Below, in pieces: positions 35,641 through 44,362 of a DNA stretch of 64,000 bases. How positions within the stretch are numbered: the stretch's first letter is position 1; each line of letters starts with the position of its first letter. The position numbers were made by a program, and so were the translations under genes. The DNA comes from Imperialibacter sp040222815 (GTDB lineage: Bacteria; Bacteroidota; Bacteroidia; Cytophagales; Cyclobacteriaceae), in contig NZ_JAVKCH010000015.1 in the NCBI RefSeq assembly GCF_040222815.1, forward strand, positions 310,001 to 374,000, in the 5' to 3' direction. The notes beneath the pieces were generated by a model. It saw only the letters and a program-made list of their open reading frames with translations. It had not been told where the DNA came from and did not search any database.

Positions 35641-38600
35641 TTGTTCCGCTTTGCTGAATGGCATTCTTCTCGTACACCTCCTCCTGCCATTGCTTGATTT
35701 TGTCTTTGTTGCTCCGGGCACCAATACTGCTGATAACACCACTTAAAAACGCCTTTGACCAATAATTGATAATACTCCTTGAAGTATCCCGTTCGAAGAA
35801 AATCCCGCCCTGGCGGGTAGAAAAAAGAGTAGGGTTGTTAGAGGAAACGATAAATGCGTTGGCAAAAAAACTTTCAAAGGCCTTCCCGGTTCCCTGTTTT
35901 TCCTCTTTTCTATTTAGCACGTTTATCTTTAAATCGTTGTAAAGAAAATCCATGTTGCCAACGGCCACAGACGTATCGGCCTCAAAGTTGAAATAGGCTT
36001 CGTTGAGTTTGCCGTCCCTCACCTGAACAAAAGTTATTGGGACAAGAAAAGAGTTTGCTTTTTGAAGATCCGTTGGGCCGACAGTGCCGGTCACATAATG
36101 GGTACCAGCTTTGCTGGTCAAATCAAACACAAAGTCGGCCTTCAGTAGTCCGGCATCCATCATGAGCGCTTGCGCATGTAAATTGGCGTAAGAGTTACGG
36201 GCAATGGCCTCAGGCTTATTGGTGATGTTTGTTCCCCGTGCGCTGAGCTCCGAAATCATCAACTCGCCTGGCTCGGTGCCATCCTCGGCAAACTCCAGGT
36301 AGAGCAAGGCGCTATTTGTGAGCAAAAGCGAGTCGATTTGCAATGGCATTTTCATTTCCAAAAGCTGAAGCTGTGGCAAGCTTCTTACCTGGTCAGCAGG
36401 AAATGGCATGCGTTTGTCCTTAAACATGCGAACATAAAAATTGCTTAATTCGACCTTGCGAGCGACAATTTCATCACCCTGAAGCAACCCAAAAAGATTG
36501 GGATCATATAATGCTATCTGTCGCCCCTTCGCTTGTACCCAGGGAGTTTGATGCCCTACCACATGCGCATGCTCGTACATGCCGTAGAAAGGCAACACAG
36601 TCGGCCCTTCAATGACCACCTGTGGCGCCTGAGAGTTAATAGAAAGTCTGTCAATTTGAACTCTGTAGAGGCTGTCGGGCAAGCGAAAAGCGATATTGTC
36701 CAACGACACCTTATAAGCTTCGCTAAACAGCAAACGATCTTCTTTCATCTTCTGATTCTCATTCATCAGGAAACCCCTGAGCTGTATCTCAAATGAAGGA
36801 ATCTCCCACGAACGGTTCTTTGCTGCATTCTGATAGCTTAGCTTGTCGCCGTCGACGTTGATATATCTCACTTCCAAATTACCAAGTGCGGCATTTCCGT
36901 TTGCTGGCTTAATCTTGCCACTTTTTGGAGCTGCGTTATTTCTATCATCTATGGCTAAAAAATCTAACCTGGCCTGTATCGAATCTGCGGAAAAATTGCC
37001 GGTAAGCAGCAGTTCCTTTAAATCCAGCCCGGAAATATCGAGCTGCGGAGCAAAAGCCATAGCAATAAACTTACCTTCCCTGTCAGTCGCCAGACGAAAG
37101 TCCAGTAGAGAAATCTTCCGGTCGGCCGTGCTTAGCAACAATCTGTTCAAGGTAAAAGTATCGAACCCGTCCAGCCAGGAAAAATCCTGCTGGTTTGTCT
37201 CCATAGATATATCCCGGGCAAAGCCTATGGGCGAACTGGCAACGGTAGACTGTTTGTCGAAATAAATGTCGCCCAGGTCAAAGTTGATATTGCTAATCCT
37301 TTTTGAAATGGTGTCCTGTCGGGTTGTGAGCAAGCGCAGCGGAAAGTGTATCTCATTTCCTTTCACATAGTCATAGCCACCAAGTATCCGGGTTTTTACT
37401 TTATTGATTGCGGCTTCAATTCCTTTTCCCTCAGACGACCCTGCTGCGACCGTCCATTCGATGCTCGCTCCGCCGAAAGTCGCCTGATTCCATTTAATAT
37501 GATCACCCTTTATAACTGCCAGTATATCTATTCCGCTGATGTCAATACCCGGTGTAACAAGCCTTGCAAGCCCCTTTCCTGGTGGCAGTGTATAGTTAAA
37601 ATTGAGGGTGGAAAAAGTTGAGTCACTAAGTGACGCTTTAATCTCTTTCACATCCATGTTCACCTTGCCCGGCAAAGCAATTTTGAGTCCGGCAATACTT
37701 GTGTTTGCATCGTTTATATGCCAATTCGTAGTCCGGCCGATTTGGTACCCAACACCGGTCATTTCAATTGAGTAATCGGCAAGTTGCAGCGAAGAAGTGT
37801 CTCTCAGGTTCACAAAAAGATTGCCTCTGTATATGTCCAGTTTCTTTACTTCCACTTTCCCCAGAGAGGCCTTTTTCAGGCCTTTCCGCCTCTTATATGA
37901 GTTGATCCTGATGTCGGGGTTTATCAACATCACGCTGTCAGCCAGCCATTCACCCTCTATCAAAAATTCTTTCAGGTAAAAACCGGTCATTTTCATCTGT
38001 CTGATTTTACCCTCAGCTGACCAGCCTGATGGAGTATAGGGCGTTACCACCACATTCTCAACAATGTAATTACCCTTGATCGGATTAAAACTGAAATCAC
38101 CTATCTCCAGGATATGGGAATCGTCAGGGAAAAGCAAGCGAGACTGCCCCACCTTCACAACCAGGTCATTGGCATGAAAAAATTTGGTAGAGTCGAGCTG
38201 GGTAAGGCTATCAACCCGGAAAGAGCTTGCAAACACCTCGATTTCCGGTGAACTGAACCGCTGTTTTTCTCTATCGTAGAAATAAACTTCACTTTTGTCT
38301 ACCTGAAGTTTGGCCACCGACAGACTCGAGAAGATATGGCTGATATAGGGGTAAAAGTTAGCTATTTCACGGAAGCCAACTTTCTTCTTTGGGTCATTGA
38401 GCCTTTTTAGAAAAAACTCAGAGCTACTCACCTCCAGTTTCCCGACCACCAATTCTTTGTTTTCCCAGCCGTTCCAAAGCTCCACCTGACTAAGCTCAAA
38501 AGAAGGCACATAAAATCGTTTTTGCATATCCGCCTTCTCAGCAAACCACCTCTGACTCAATCCCGGTATTGGTGCAATCACCAGGCTGTCGCCACGAATA

Positions 38601-39913
38601 ATGGAATCGAGTGTTGAAAACCGGAATTTCTTAATAAACAACCGGTGAATGCTGTCTGGCAGAAAGTAAGCGTACTCATCAACTGTAAAATCAATGTGCT
38701 CAAAAACCTTGTTGTCCCGGCTAAAAATAACGGTGCTGGTGTCTATTCTAAACTTTCTGAGCCCCACACTGGCATTTTGAACGGTGAAGCGATCCTGGTT
38801 CTTTCCTCCATAGAACTTAAGATCCAACAGGGCCCTGTCGAGGTCAAAGTTTTGAACTTCAATAACATCGAAAAGAGAGGTGAGAAGCTCTACAATAGAA
38901 GTACTCTCCTGATTTTCTCCCCGCTTTCTGGTGACCCTGGTTACCTCGTTAATATTGATGGCAGGCTGTTCAAAAAATATTTCTCCTATTTGAAGGATAT
39001 TGTCGTTGTAGGCCTGAATAAAATCGACGTTTGTTAGCCTAAACTTAGGAATGAAAACCTCGTAGCTATTTACGCTGTCGGGCACTGGCAGCTTTTCCAC
39101 CCTTGGCTTAAGCTTTAGGTTGGTGAATACAATGTCGGAAGTCTCGGTTGACAGGGAGAGGTCGTCGAACTCTACCACATGGATGCTGTCTGCCAACTTC
39201 ACGCTCTGCTTACTTATTTGCAACAAAAGCTTTTCGGTATTCAAAAACCTGTCTTCCTTCTTCACCGACTGCCCTATCTCGAAGTTATCAACTGACGCAT
39301 TGACCGGGCCTACCAGGTAGGTCTGTTGAACATCATTCAGATCTTTGATATAAGTGAAATAGCCCTCAGTGATTTTGAAGTCTGTAATCTCAAAATGATT
39401 AAGGTAATCCGTTATCAGCTGATAAAAATCTCCCGCTTCCAATGACAGCGTGACAGATTTCTCCTCCTTTGGGTTTTTATACCATTTGATATCGGGCTGA
39501 AGAATATCTATTGCCGTTACCTGAAGATTGCGGTTAAGGTATAGGTTGTACAAACTCTTAATTCGCAACGTGAGAAGCGGTATGTGGGTGATATACATGT
39601 TCTCCCGGCTATCTTCCCCCGAATGGAATCGATTTTGTGAAACCGAGTCTACATTCAGGCGAAAGTTGCTGAAATTGATTTGGCGCCGGAAAAGATCAAT
39701 TTCAATTTTATCGAAGCTTACATCATAAAAACCATTACTCTCCTCCTCCACTACCTGCGCAATGATCGTTCCGGCCAGCTTCACAGCCATTTCCCTAAGG
39801 GTGCCAATAGATAAAAAGTACAGAGCTACTGCTGACAATGTGGTAATGACAGTAATCTTCAGCAGATAACTTGAAAGCCGTGTCTGTTTTCGGGGTGGGC
39901 GGGGAAGCTTCAT
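35627..39913 (-). CDS. AsmA/TamB-like giant envelope protein
   Basis: This 1428-residue protein has a basic N-terminus (MKLPRPPRKQTRLSS) and one membrane anchor at about residues 17-38. A very long, repetitive, beta-rich chain follows (for example VSFDKIEIDLFRRQINFSNF near the start), similar in style to AsmA-like or TamB-like proteins that bridge the periplasm. It ends with a mixed-charge tail (KQWQEEVYEKNAIQQSG). Proteins of this class are proposed to move lipids between membranes, but this specific role is inference here. It heads a leftward operon, with possible promoter elements at 39983-39990 (TCTCTTTG) and 40013-40015. Confidence 0.8.
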   Translation of the reverse strand: MKLPRPPRKQTRLSSYLLKITVITTLSAVALYFLSIGTLREMAVKLAGTIIAQVVEEESNGFYDVSFDKIEIDLFRRQINFSNFRLNVDSVSQNRFHSGEDSRENMYITHIPLLTLRIKSLYNLYLNRNLQVTAIDILQPDIKWYKNPKEEKSVTLSLEAGDFYQLITDYLNHFEITDFKITEGYFTYIKDLNDVQQTYLVGPVNASVDNFEIGQSVKKEDRFLNTEKLLLQISKQSVKLADSIHVVEFDDLSLSTETSDIVFTNLKLKPRVEKLPVPDSVNSYEVFIPKFRLTNVDFIQAYNDNILQIGEIFFEQPAININEVTRVTRKRGENQESTSIVELLTSLFDVIEVQNFDLDRALLDLKFYGGKNQDRFTVQNASVGLRKFRIDTSTVIFSRDNKVFEHIDFTVDEYAYFLPDSIHRLFIKKFRFSTLDSIIRGDSLVIAPIPGLSQRWFAEKADMQKRFYVPSFELSQVELWNGWENKELVVGKLEVSSSEFFLKRLNDPKKKVGFREIANFYPYISHIFSSLSVAKLQVDKSEVYFYDREKQRFSSPEIEVFASSFRVDSLTQLDSTKFFHANDLVVKVGQSRLLFPDDSHILEIGDFSFNPIKGNYIVENVVVTPYTPSGWSAEGKIRQMKMTGFYLKEFLIEGEWLADSVMLINPDIRINSYKRRKGLKKASLGKVEVKKLDIYRGNLFVNLRDTSSLQLADYSIEMTGVGYQIGRTTNWHINDANTSIAGLKIALPGKVNMDVKEIKASLSDSTFSTLNFNYTLPPGKGLARLVTPGIDISGIDILAVIKGDHIKWNQATFGGASIEWTVAAGSSEGKGIEAAINKVKTRILGGYDYVKGNEIHFPLRLLTTRQDTISKRISNINFDLGDIYFDKQSTVASSPIGFARDISMETNQQDFSWLDGFDTFTLNRLLLSTADRKISLLDFRLATDREGKFIAMAFAPQLDISGLDLKELLLTGNFSADSIQARLDFLAIDDRNNAAPKSGKIKPANGNAALGNLEVRYINVDGDKLSYQNAAKNRSWEIPSFEIQLRGFLMNENQKMKEDRLLFSEAYKVSLDNIAFRLPDSLYRVQIDRLSINSQAPQVVIEGPTVLPFYGMYEHAHVVGHQTPWVQAKGRQIALYDPNLFGLLQGDEIVARKVELSNFYVRMFKDKRMPFPADQVRSLPQLQLLEMKMPLQIDSLLLTNSALLYLEFAEDGTEPGELMISELSARGTNITNKPEAIARNSYANLHAQALMMDAGLLKADFVFDLTSKAGTHYVTGTVGPTDLQKANSFLVPITFVQVRDGKLNEAYFNFEADTSVAVGNMDFLYNDLKINVLNRKEEKQGTGKAFESFFANAFIVSSNNPTLFSTRQGGIFFERDTSRSIINYWSKAFLSGVISSIGARSNKDKIKQWQEEVYEKNAIQQSGTNEEK

Positions 39914-40081
39914 AAATTACACCATAGCCATCAGGTTTTTTGTAAATACTTACTAATACTGAAATTTGCTAATCATTCAGTACAAAGAGAAGTGGTGTTG
40001 TCTGCTTAGCCACAATAAAATTAGTAATTTCGCAGTCTATAGTAATTGAGATCAGCTAAAATATATCGGTATCGACTATTT

Positions 40082-42709
40082 ATGAAAATGCACAAACCCT
40101 TCTTGCTGGTACTGACAGTGCTGATAAGTTTTTCGTTGCATGCCGATAAAAACAAAAAAGCTGCCAAGGCACTAGCCAAGGGCGATGTAGACAAAGCCAG
40201 GGAAATAGTGATTGAATCGCTACAGAACGACATCGTTAATCCAGGGGGCAATTATCTCTACTCACTTATCTACACGATTGACTCACTTCCCGATTACAGT
40301 ATTGACAGCGCCCAAAAATATATACTTGCAGCAAGAGTCGACTGGCCATTGCTTACTGAAAAAGAGCAGGGAAAAAGTATCAAGAATGGGTTTTACCCGT
40401 CTCTTTTTGAAGTACAAAAGGAGCGAATAGACAGCCTGGCGTTTCTAAGAGCTGTCGAACAGGGCGATGTTGCGGCCTACGAAGACTTCATGGCGCAATT
40501 TGCTGATGCCGACAAGGTGCCCCTTGCCAGAACAAAAAGAGATAGTGTCGCTTTTAGCAATGCCTCCGAAGTCAATACATGGCAGGCCTACCAGCGGTTT
40601 TACGAAACCTACCCCGAGGCTGAGCAGGTGGCTGAAGCCCAGGAACGGTATAAAGTGCTTATTTTCAACGACCTTACGAAAGATAGAAAGCTTAGCAGCT
40701 TCAAAGATTTTCTCAGAAACTTTCCCGCTACCCCTTTTAGAAAGGAGGCTGAAGAGCAAATATTCGAAATCATGACTGCGGCCAATGAGCCCGAGTCGTA
40801 CCTTAGGTTCATGGCAGAGTACCCCAACTCGCACATGAAAAAACGGGCTTTCGATTTCCTTTTTACCATTGACCAGGCAGCCTATAACTTTCAATACTAC
40901 TCACGTTATACCCCCACCAGAGCCATTCAGGATTCGCTTGACAACCTGCGAAAGCTTGAAAACATGTATCTGGTGCCATTTTACGAAAATGAGAAATATG
41001 GTTTTTTGAAGCCAAACGGTGCCGTGCTGTTTGAGCCTACCTTTTCATCGATAAATAGCGGTTACCTATGCGGCGACATTGTAAGTGAGTTTTTGCTGGT
41101 GGATGGTAAGATTATTAACCGTCAGGGAGCTGTAATTACGGAGGGGGAGTTTGATGTTGTTGAGAGTATCGGCGGTGGGTTGATCAAGGCGGGATCGGAA
41201 GGAAAGATGGGAGTCTGGCACAAATCCGGCTACCAGATTCTTGCCCGCCAATATGACGACATTGCGCTGCTCGACAACAGGTTGCTGCTCATCACAAAAG
41301 GAGAAAAAGCTGGCCTGGCTACCTACAATGGCCGGATACTTATCACGCCGCAATATGATGATATCACTGTAGAAGGTCAATTTTGGATTTTTATAAAAGA
41401 TGACCTGTTGGCCTTCACCAACATTAAAAAAATTGCTGCCGTTGCCAATCAGGAAGAGCTAAAGCTTTCTTTCGTCTACGAGGAATTGGAAAAGTTGCCA
41501 AACGGAGACATGATTGGCTACAATGGTGATTCAGAATGCATCATTGACAAAAACCAGGAAGTTGTTATTCCTATGGGTGTTCAAAATATCTATCCCATGG
41601 GAGACAACTGGCTCGTGAAGCAGCCTTTTGGCTACCGTATTTTCTATGCTGACACTCGAAAATACTCTGACAATCTTTTTCCGGAAGTTGAATTCAATTC
41701 CCAGTGGCTGGCATGGAAAAGCGACACCGCATGGGCACTCGTTAACAAGCAAAGCGCCAGAGGCATTATTTTCCGACTCGACTCTGCAAAACTGATCAAC
41801 GAAGACGTTGCTCTCTCCTTCAAGGACCTAAAAGGCACTGCACACTTTAATAACGGCTCCAGGATCGATTTCACTAAAGGCGACAAGGTGTATGTGCTTG
41901 GCGACCCCTACCGAAAGGACAATTATGACAGCAAAAGTCAGTTTTTGGTGATAGAAAATAGTAAACTGAAAAAGGTTTACAGCATGCAGGGGAAGCTTAT
42001 GTTTGACTTAAAGCAAGGCTCGCTTCGTTACCTTTCTCCAAATTATCTGGTTGTTGAAAACAGAGGGAAGCAAGGCATTGTGGATACCACGGGCAGGCAA
42101 ACCCTGGCCATCAAATACGACGGAATTGGGCAAGCTGATGCAGAAGGGCTGGTGACCGTGCTGCTCGATGGCAAATTTGGCAGCTATCACCTGGCCACCG
42201 GTGCGCTGGCAGCCCCTAAATACGAAACACGGGCAAGGTATTTTAATGACCAATTGCTCACTACCACCTTCAAGGGTGCAACAGGCCTAACCAACTTTGA
42301 GGGAAAAACCGTGCTCCCCTTTGAGTATGAGAAGGTGCAGGTTTGGAACGACACACTGGTGATGGCTCAGAAAGAGGGCTTATGGAGCATCACTTCCCTG
42401 GATGGAAAAAAAACGTACTATATGCCTTTCATCAACTTTCAGGTGGTGAGAGATGACAAGGAAGAAAGAATCCTAAAGATATATACTAACGATGGATATG
42501 GGGTTTTGAGCAGCAAAAATGGCGTTGTACTCGCTCCTACTTACAACGACCTTGTTAACCTTGGAAGCGACACCCTCCCGCTTTATTTCGCCGAAAAGCA
42601 TGTGCGGGAAGCCGAATTTTATGTGGTAGTATACGCCGATGCCAAAGGCAACCCCATCAAATCGCAAGCCTTTCGGGGTGAGGAGTATGACAAAATTTTC
42701 TGCCAGTAA
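40082..42709 (+). CDS. WG-repeat protein with signal peptide
   Basis: From the ATG at 40082 this protein has 875 residues and begins with a signal peptide (MKMHKPFLLVLTVLISFSLH). Residues about 20-270 are helical, TPR-like (AAKALAKGDVDKAREIVIES). The remaining part is a series of WG-type beta repeats, for example YENEKYGFLKPNGAVLFEPT, then GEKAGLATYNGRILITPQYD and NRGKQGIVDTTGRQTLAIKY. WG repeats are common in Bacteroidota surface proteins of unknown function. It is transcribed divergently from the AsmA-like gene. Confidence 0.85.
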   Translation: MKMHKPFLLVLTVLISFSLHADKNKKAAKALAKGDVDKAREIVIESLQNDIVNPGGNYLYSLIYTIDSLPDYSIDSAQKYILAARVDWPLLTEKEQGKSIKNGFYPSLFEVQKERIDSLAFLRAVEQGDVAAYEDFMAQFADADKVPLARTKRDSVAFSNASEVNTWQAYQRFYETYPEAEQVAEAQERYKVLIFNDLTKDRKLSSFKDFLRNFPATPFRKEAEEQIFEIMTAANEPESYLRFMAEYPNSHMKKRAFDFLFTIDQAAYNFQYYSRYTPTRAIQDSLDNLRKLENMYLVPFYENEKYGFLKPNGAVLFEPTFSSINSGYLCGDIVSEFLLVDGKIINRQGAVITEGEFDVVESIGGGLIKAGSEGKMGVWHKSGYQILARQYDDIALLDNRLLLITKGEKAGLATYNGRILITPQYDDITVEGQFWIFIKDDLLAFTNIKKIAAVANQEELKLSFVYEELEKLPNGDMIGYNGDSECIIDKNQEVVIPMGVQNIYPMGDNWLVKQPFGYRIFYADTRKYSDNLFPEVEFNSQWLAWKSDTAWALVNKQSARGIIFRLDSAKLINEDVALSFKDLKGTAHFNNGSRIDFTKGDKVYVLGDPYRKDNYDSKSQFLVIENSKLKKVYSMQGKLMFDLKQGSLRYLSPNYLVVENRGKQGIVDTTGRQTLAIKYDGIGQADAEGLVTVLLDGKFGSYHLATGALAAPKYETRARYFNDQLLTTTFKGATGLTNFEGKTVLPFEYEKVQVWNDTLVMAQKEGLWSITSLDGKKTYYMPFINFQVVRDDKEERILKIYTNDGYGVLSSKNGVVLAPTYNDLVNLGSDTLPLYFAEKHVREAEFYVVVYADAKGNPIKSQAFRGEEYDKIFCQ

Positions 42710-42745
42710 TTGCTGTTGCTAACAAGGAAGCCGAAATAGTTGTTG

Positions 42746-44278
42746 CTACCAAATAGCTTCTACTTTGCCGAGGGTTACGTTTTTCACTACTGCACCTCCC
42801 TGCCAATTCACCACAAGTTTATCATAGGGCTGGGTGGGGAAAACCACTTCGGTCATCACCAGCTCGCCTTCGTTGACGAAAACTTCAACGGATGAAGTAT
42901 CAACAAATATCCGTATCGAGGCTGGGCGAGCGCCACTAAGCAGCTTCCCGACATGAGTAGCAGCAAAGCCCTTTTCAAAACCTACCAGTCCGGATTTTGC
43001 CCTGTCGATTGAAACCACTGAATCTGAAAAATCAATCAACACAACTTCATCAGTGCCATTGCCCAGGCTGATTGAAAGACCACCAAAGCTGGTGCCATCC
43101 AACTCCATGTCAATCGCTACCAGAGCATCAGTAAGCTCAATTGCCTGACCATTTTCTGGTTGGAAAGATCTCCCACTACCAACAATGTTTCCAACCTCCG
43201 CTACCGGGAAGTTGGTCAATGCAAGCTCGCCTCCGACCTGCTTTAGCTTAAGTTCTCGTGGCAAAGTCATAGCACTTCTCCAGACTTCAGTAGGCACCAC
43301 TTGTGCATATTGCCAGTTGCTCATCCAGCCGAGGAAAAGCCTTCTCCCATCTTCGGCAGGCACATCCGACCAGGTGACCCCGGCGTAATTGTCGGTGCCC
43401 TGGTCTACCCACCTCGTAGTCGGCATTTCCTCATCGGGCACAAACTGTTTGCCATCAAAACTTCCCACAAAATACTGTGTGGCCGACCCACCATTCGGTC
43501 CGCCGGGATTGATGCTCACCAGCAGCACCCATTTTTCTTCATCGCTATCCTCGACCTTCAGTTGAAAAAGATCGGGGCACTCCCAAACACCGCCGTGAGC
43601 TCCTAATTCTTTGCCGAAGTCACTTTCGAAAGCCCAGTTCTTCAAGTCAGGCGAGCTGTAAAAGCTAATGTGGTCGGCAACTGCCAGCGTCATGATCCAT
43701 TTCCCGGCAGCGGCATTCCAGCTTACCTTGGGGTCACGGAAGTCACGAATTCCCTGGTTGGGAAGCACAGGATTTCTTTCATATTTAGTCCAGGTGCGGC
43801 CGTTATCAAGGCTAAAGGCTATTCCCTGGTATTGAAAATCCTCTCTACCCGCCTTTTCCATCACTGCATCGTGGTAGGTAAAAATGGCCACCATGGCTGG
43901 GTTGGTTTCAGTGCCAAAGCCAGCTGTGTTGTTCCAGTCCACCACAGCGCTTCCAGAAAAGATATAGCCGAGGCTGTCGGGATAGAGGGCAATAGGTAAG
44001 TGCTCCCACTTCACCATGTCCGGACTCACGGCATGCCCCCAGTGCATAGGCCCCCAAACGGTGCTGTCCGGGTAATACTGATAAAACAAGTGGTATTCAC
44101 CCTCATAATACACCATCCCATTAGGGTCGTTCATCCAGTGGGCTTCAGGAGAGAAGTGGAACTGAGGACGGAATTTCTCCTGATAGAGTTTTACCTGAGG
44201 TTCTTTCATTGGCTTACTTTGACACGCTAGCAGGTACAGAAACACGCATAACAGGGAGGTTGTTTGAATGGCTTTCAT
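42746..44278 (-). CDS. Glycoside hydrolase family 32 (levanase/invertase-type) lipoprotein
   Basis: From the ATG at 44278 this protein has 510 residues. It has a lipoprotein signal (MKAIQTTSLLCVFLYLLACQ, cysteine 19). The GH32 catalytic triad is D51 in WMNDPNG (nucleophile), D182 in FRDPKV (transition-state stabiliser) and E233 in WECPD (acid/base). A beta-sandwich domain follows at about 350-505. It should cleave beta-fructosides such as levan, inulin or sucrose on the cell surface. A TTG three codons upstream is the other possible start. No fructan transport genes are nearby. Confidence 0.94.
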   Translation of the reverse strand: MKAIQTTSLLCVFLYLLACQSKPMKEPQVKLYQEKFRPQFHFSPEAHWMNDPNGMVYYEGEYHLFYQYYPDSTVWGPMHWGHAVSPDMVKWEHLPIALYPDSLGYIFSGSAVVDWNNTAGFGTETNPAMVAIFTYHDAVMEKAGREDFQYQGIAFSLDNGRTWTKYERNPVLPNQGIRDFRDPKVSWNAAAGKWIMTLAVADHISFYSSPDLKNWAFESDFGKELGAHGGVWECPDLFQLKVEDSDEEKWVLLVSINPGGPNGGSATQYFVGSFDGKQFVPDEEMPTTRWVDQGTDNYAGVTWSDVPAEDGRRLFLGWMSNWQYAQVVPTEVWRSAMTLPRELKLKQVGGELALTNFPVAEVGNIVGSGRSFQPENGQAIELTDALVAIDMELDGTSFGGLSISLGNGTDEVVLIDFSDSVVSIDRAKSGLVGFEKGFAATHVGKLLSGARPASIRIFVDTSSVEVFVNEGELVMTEVVFPTQPYDKLVVNWQGGAVVKNVTLGKVEAIW

Positions 44279-44362
44279 AGGTGCCAATATCCGATTTTAC
44301 AAGAAGATACTGAAATAAGTAGCCATTTTCATGAAAGTTTCGAATAGCCTCGAAGCCCCCGT

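Noticed and set aside
44329..44353. Short hairpins TTTCATGAAA and TTCGA/TCGAA as terminator of the caspase gene
   Set aside because: The stems are only five base pairs and lack a T run on the minus strand.
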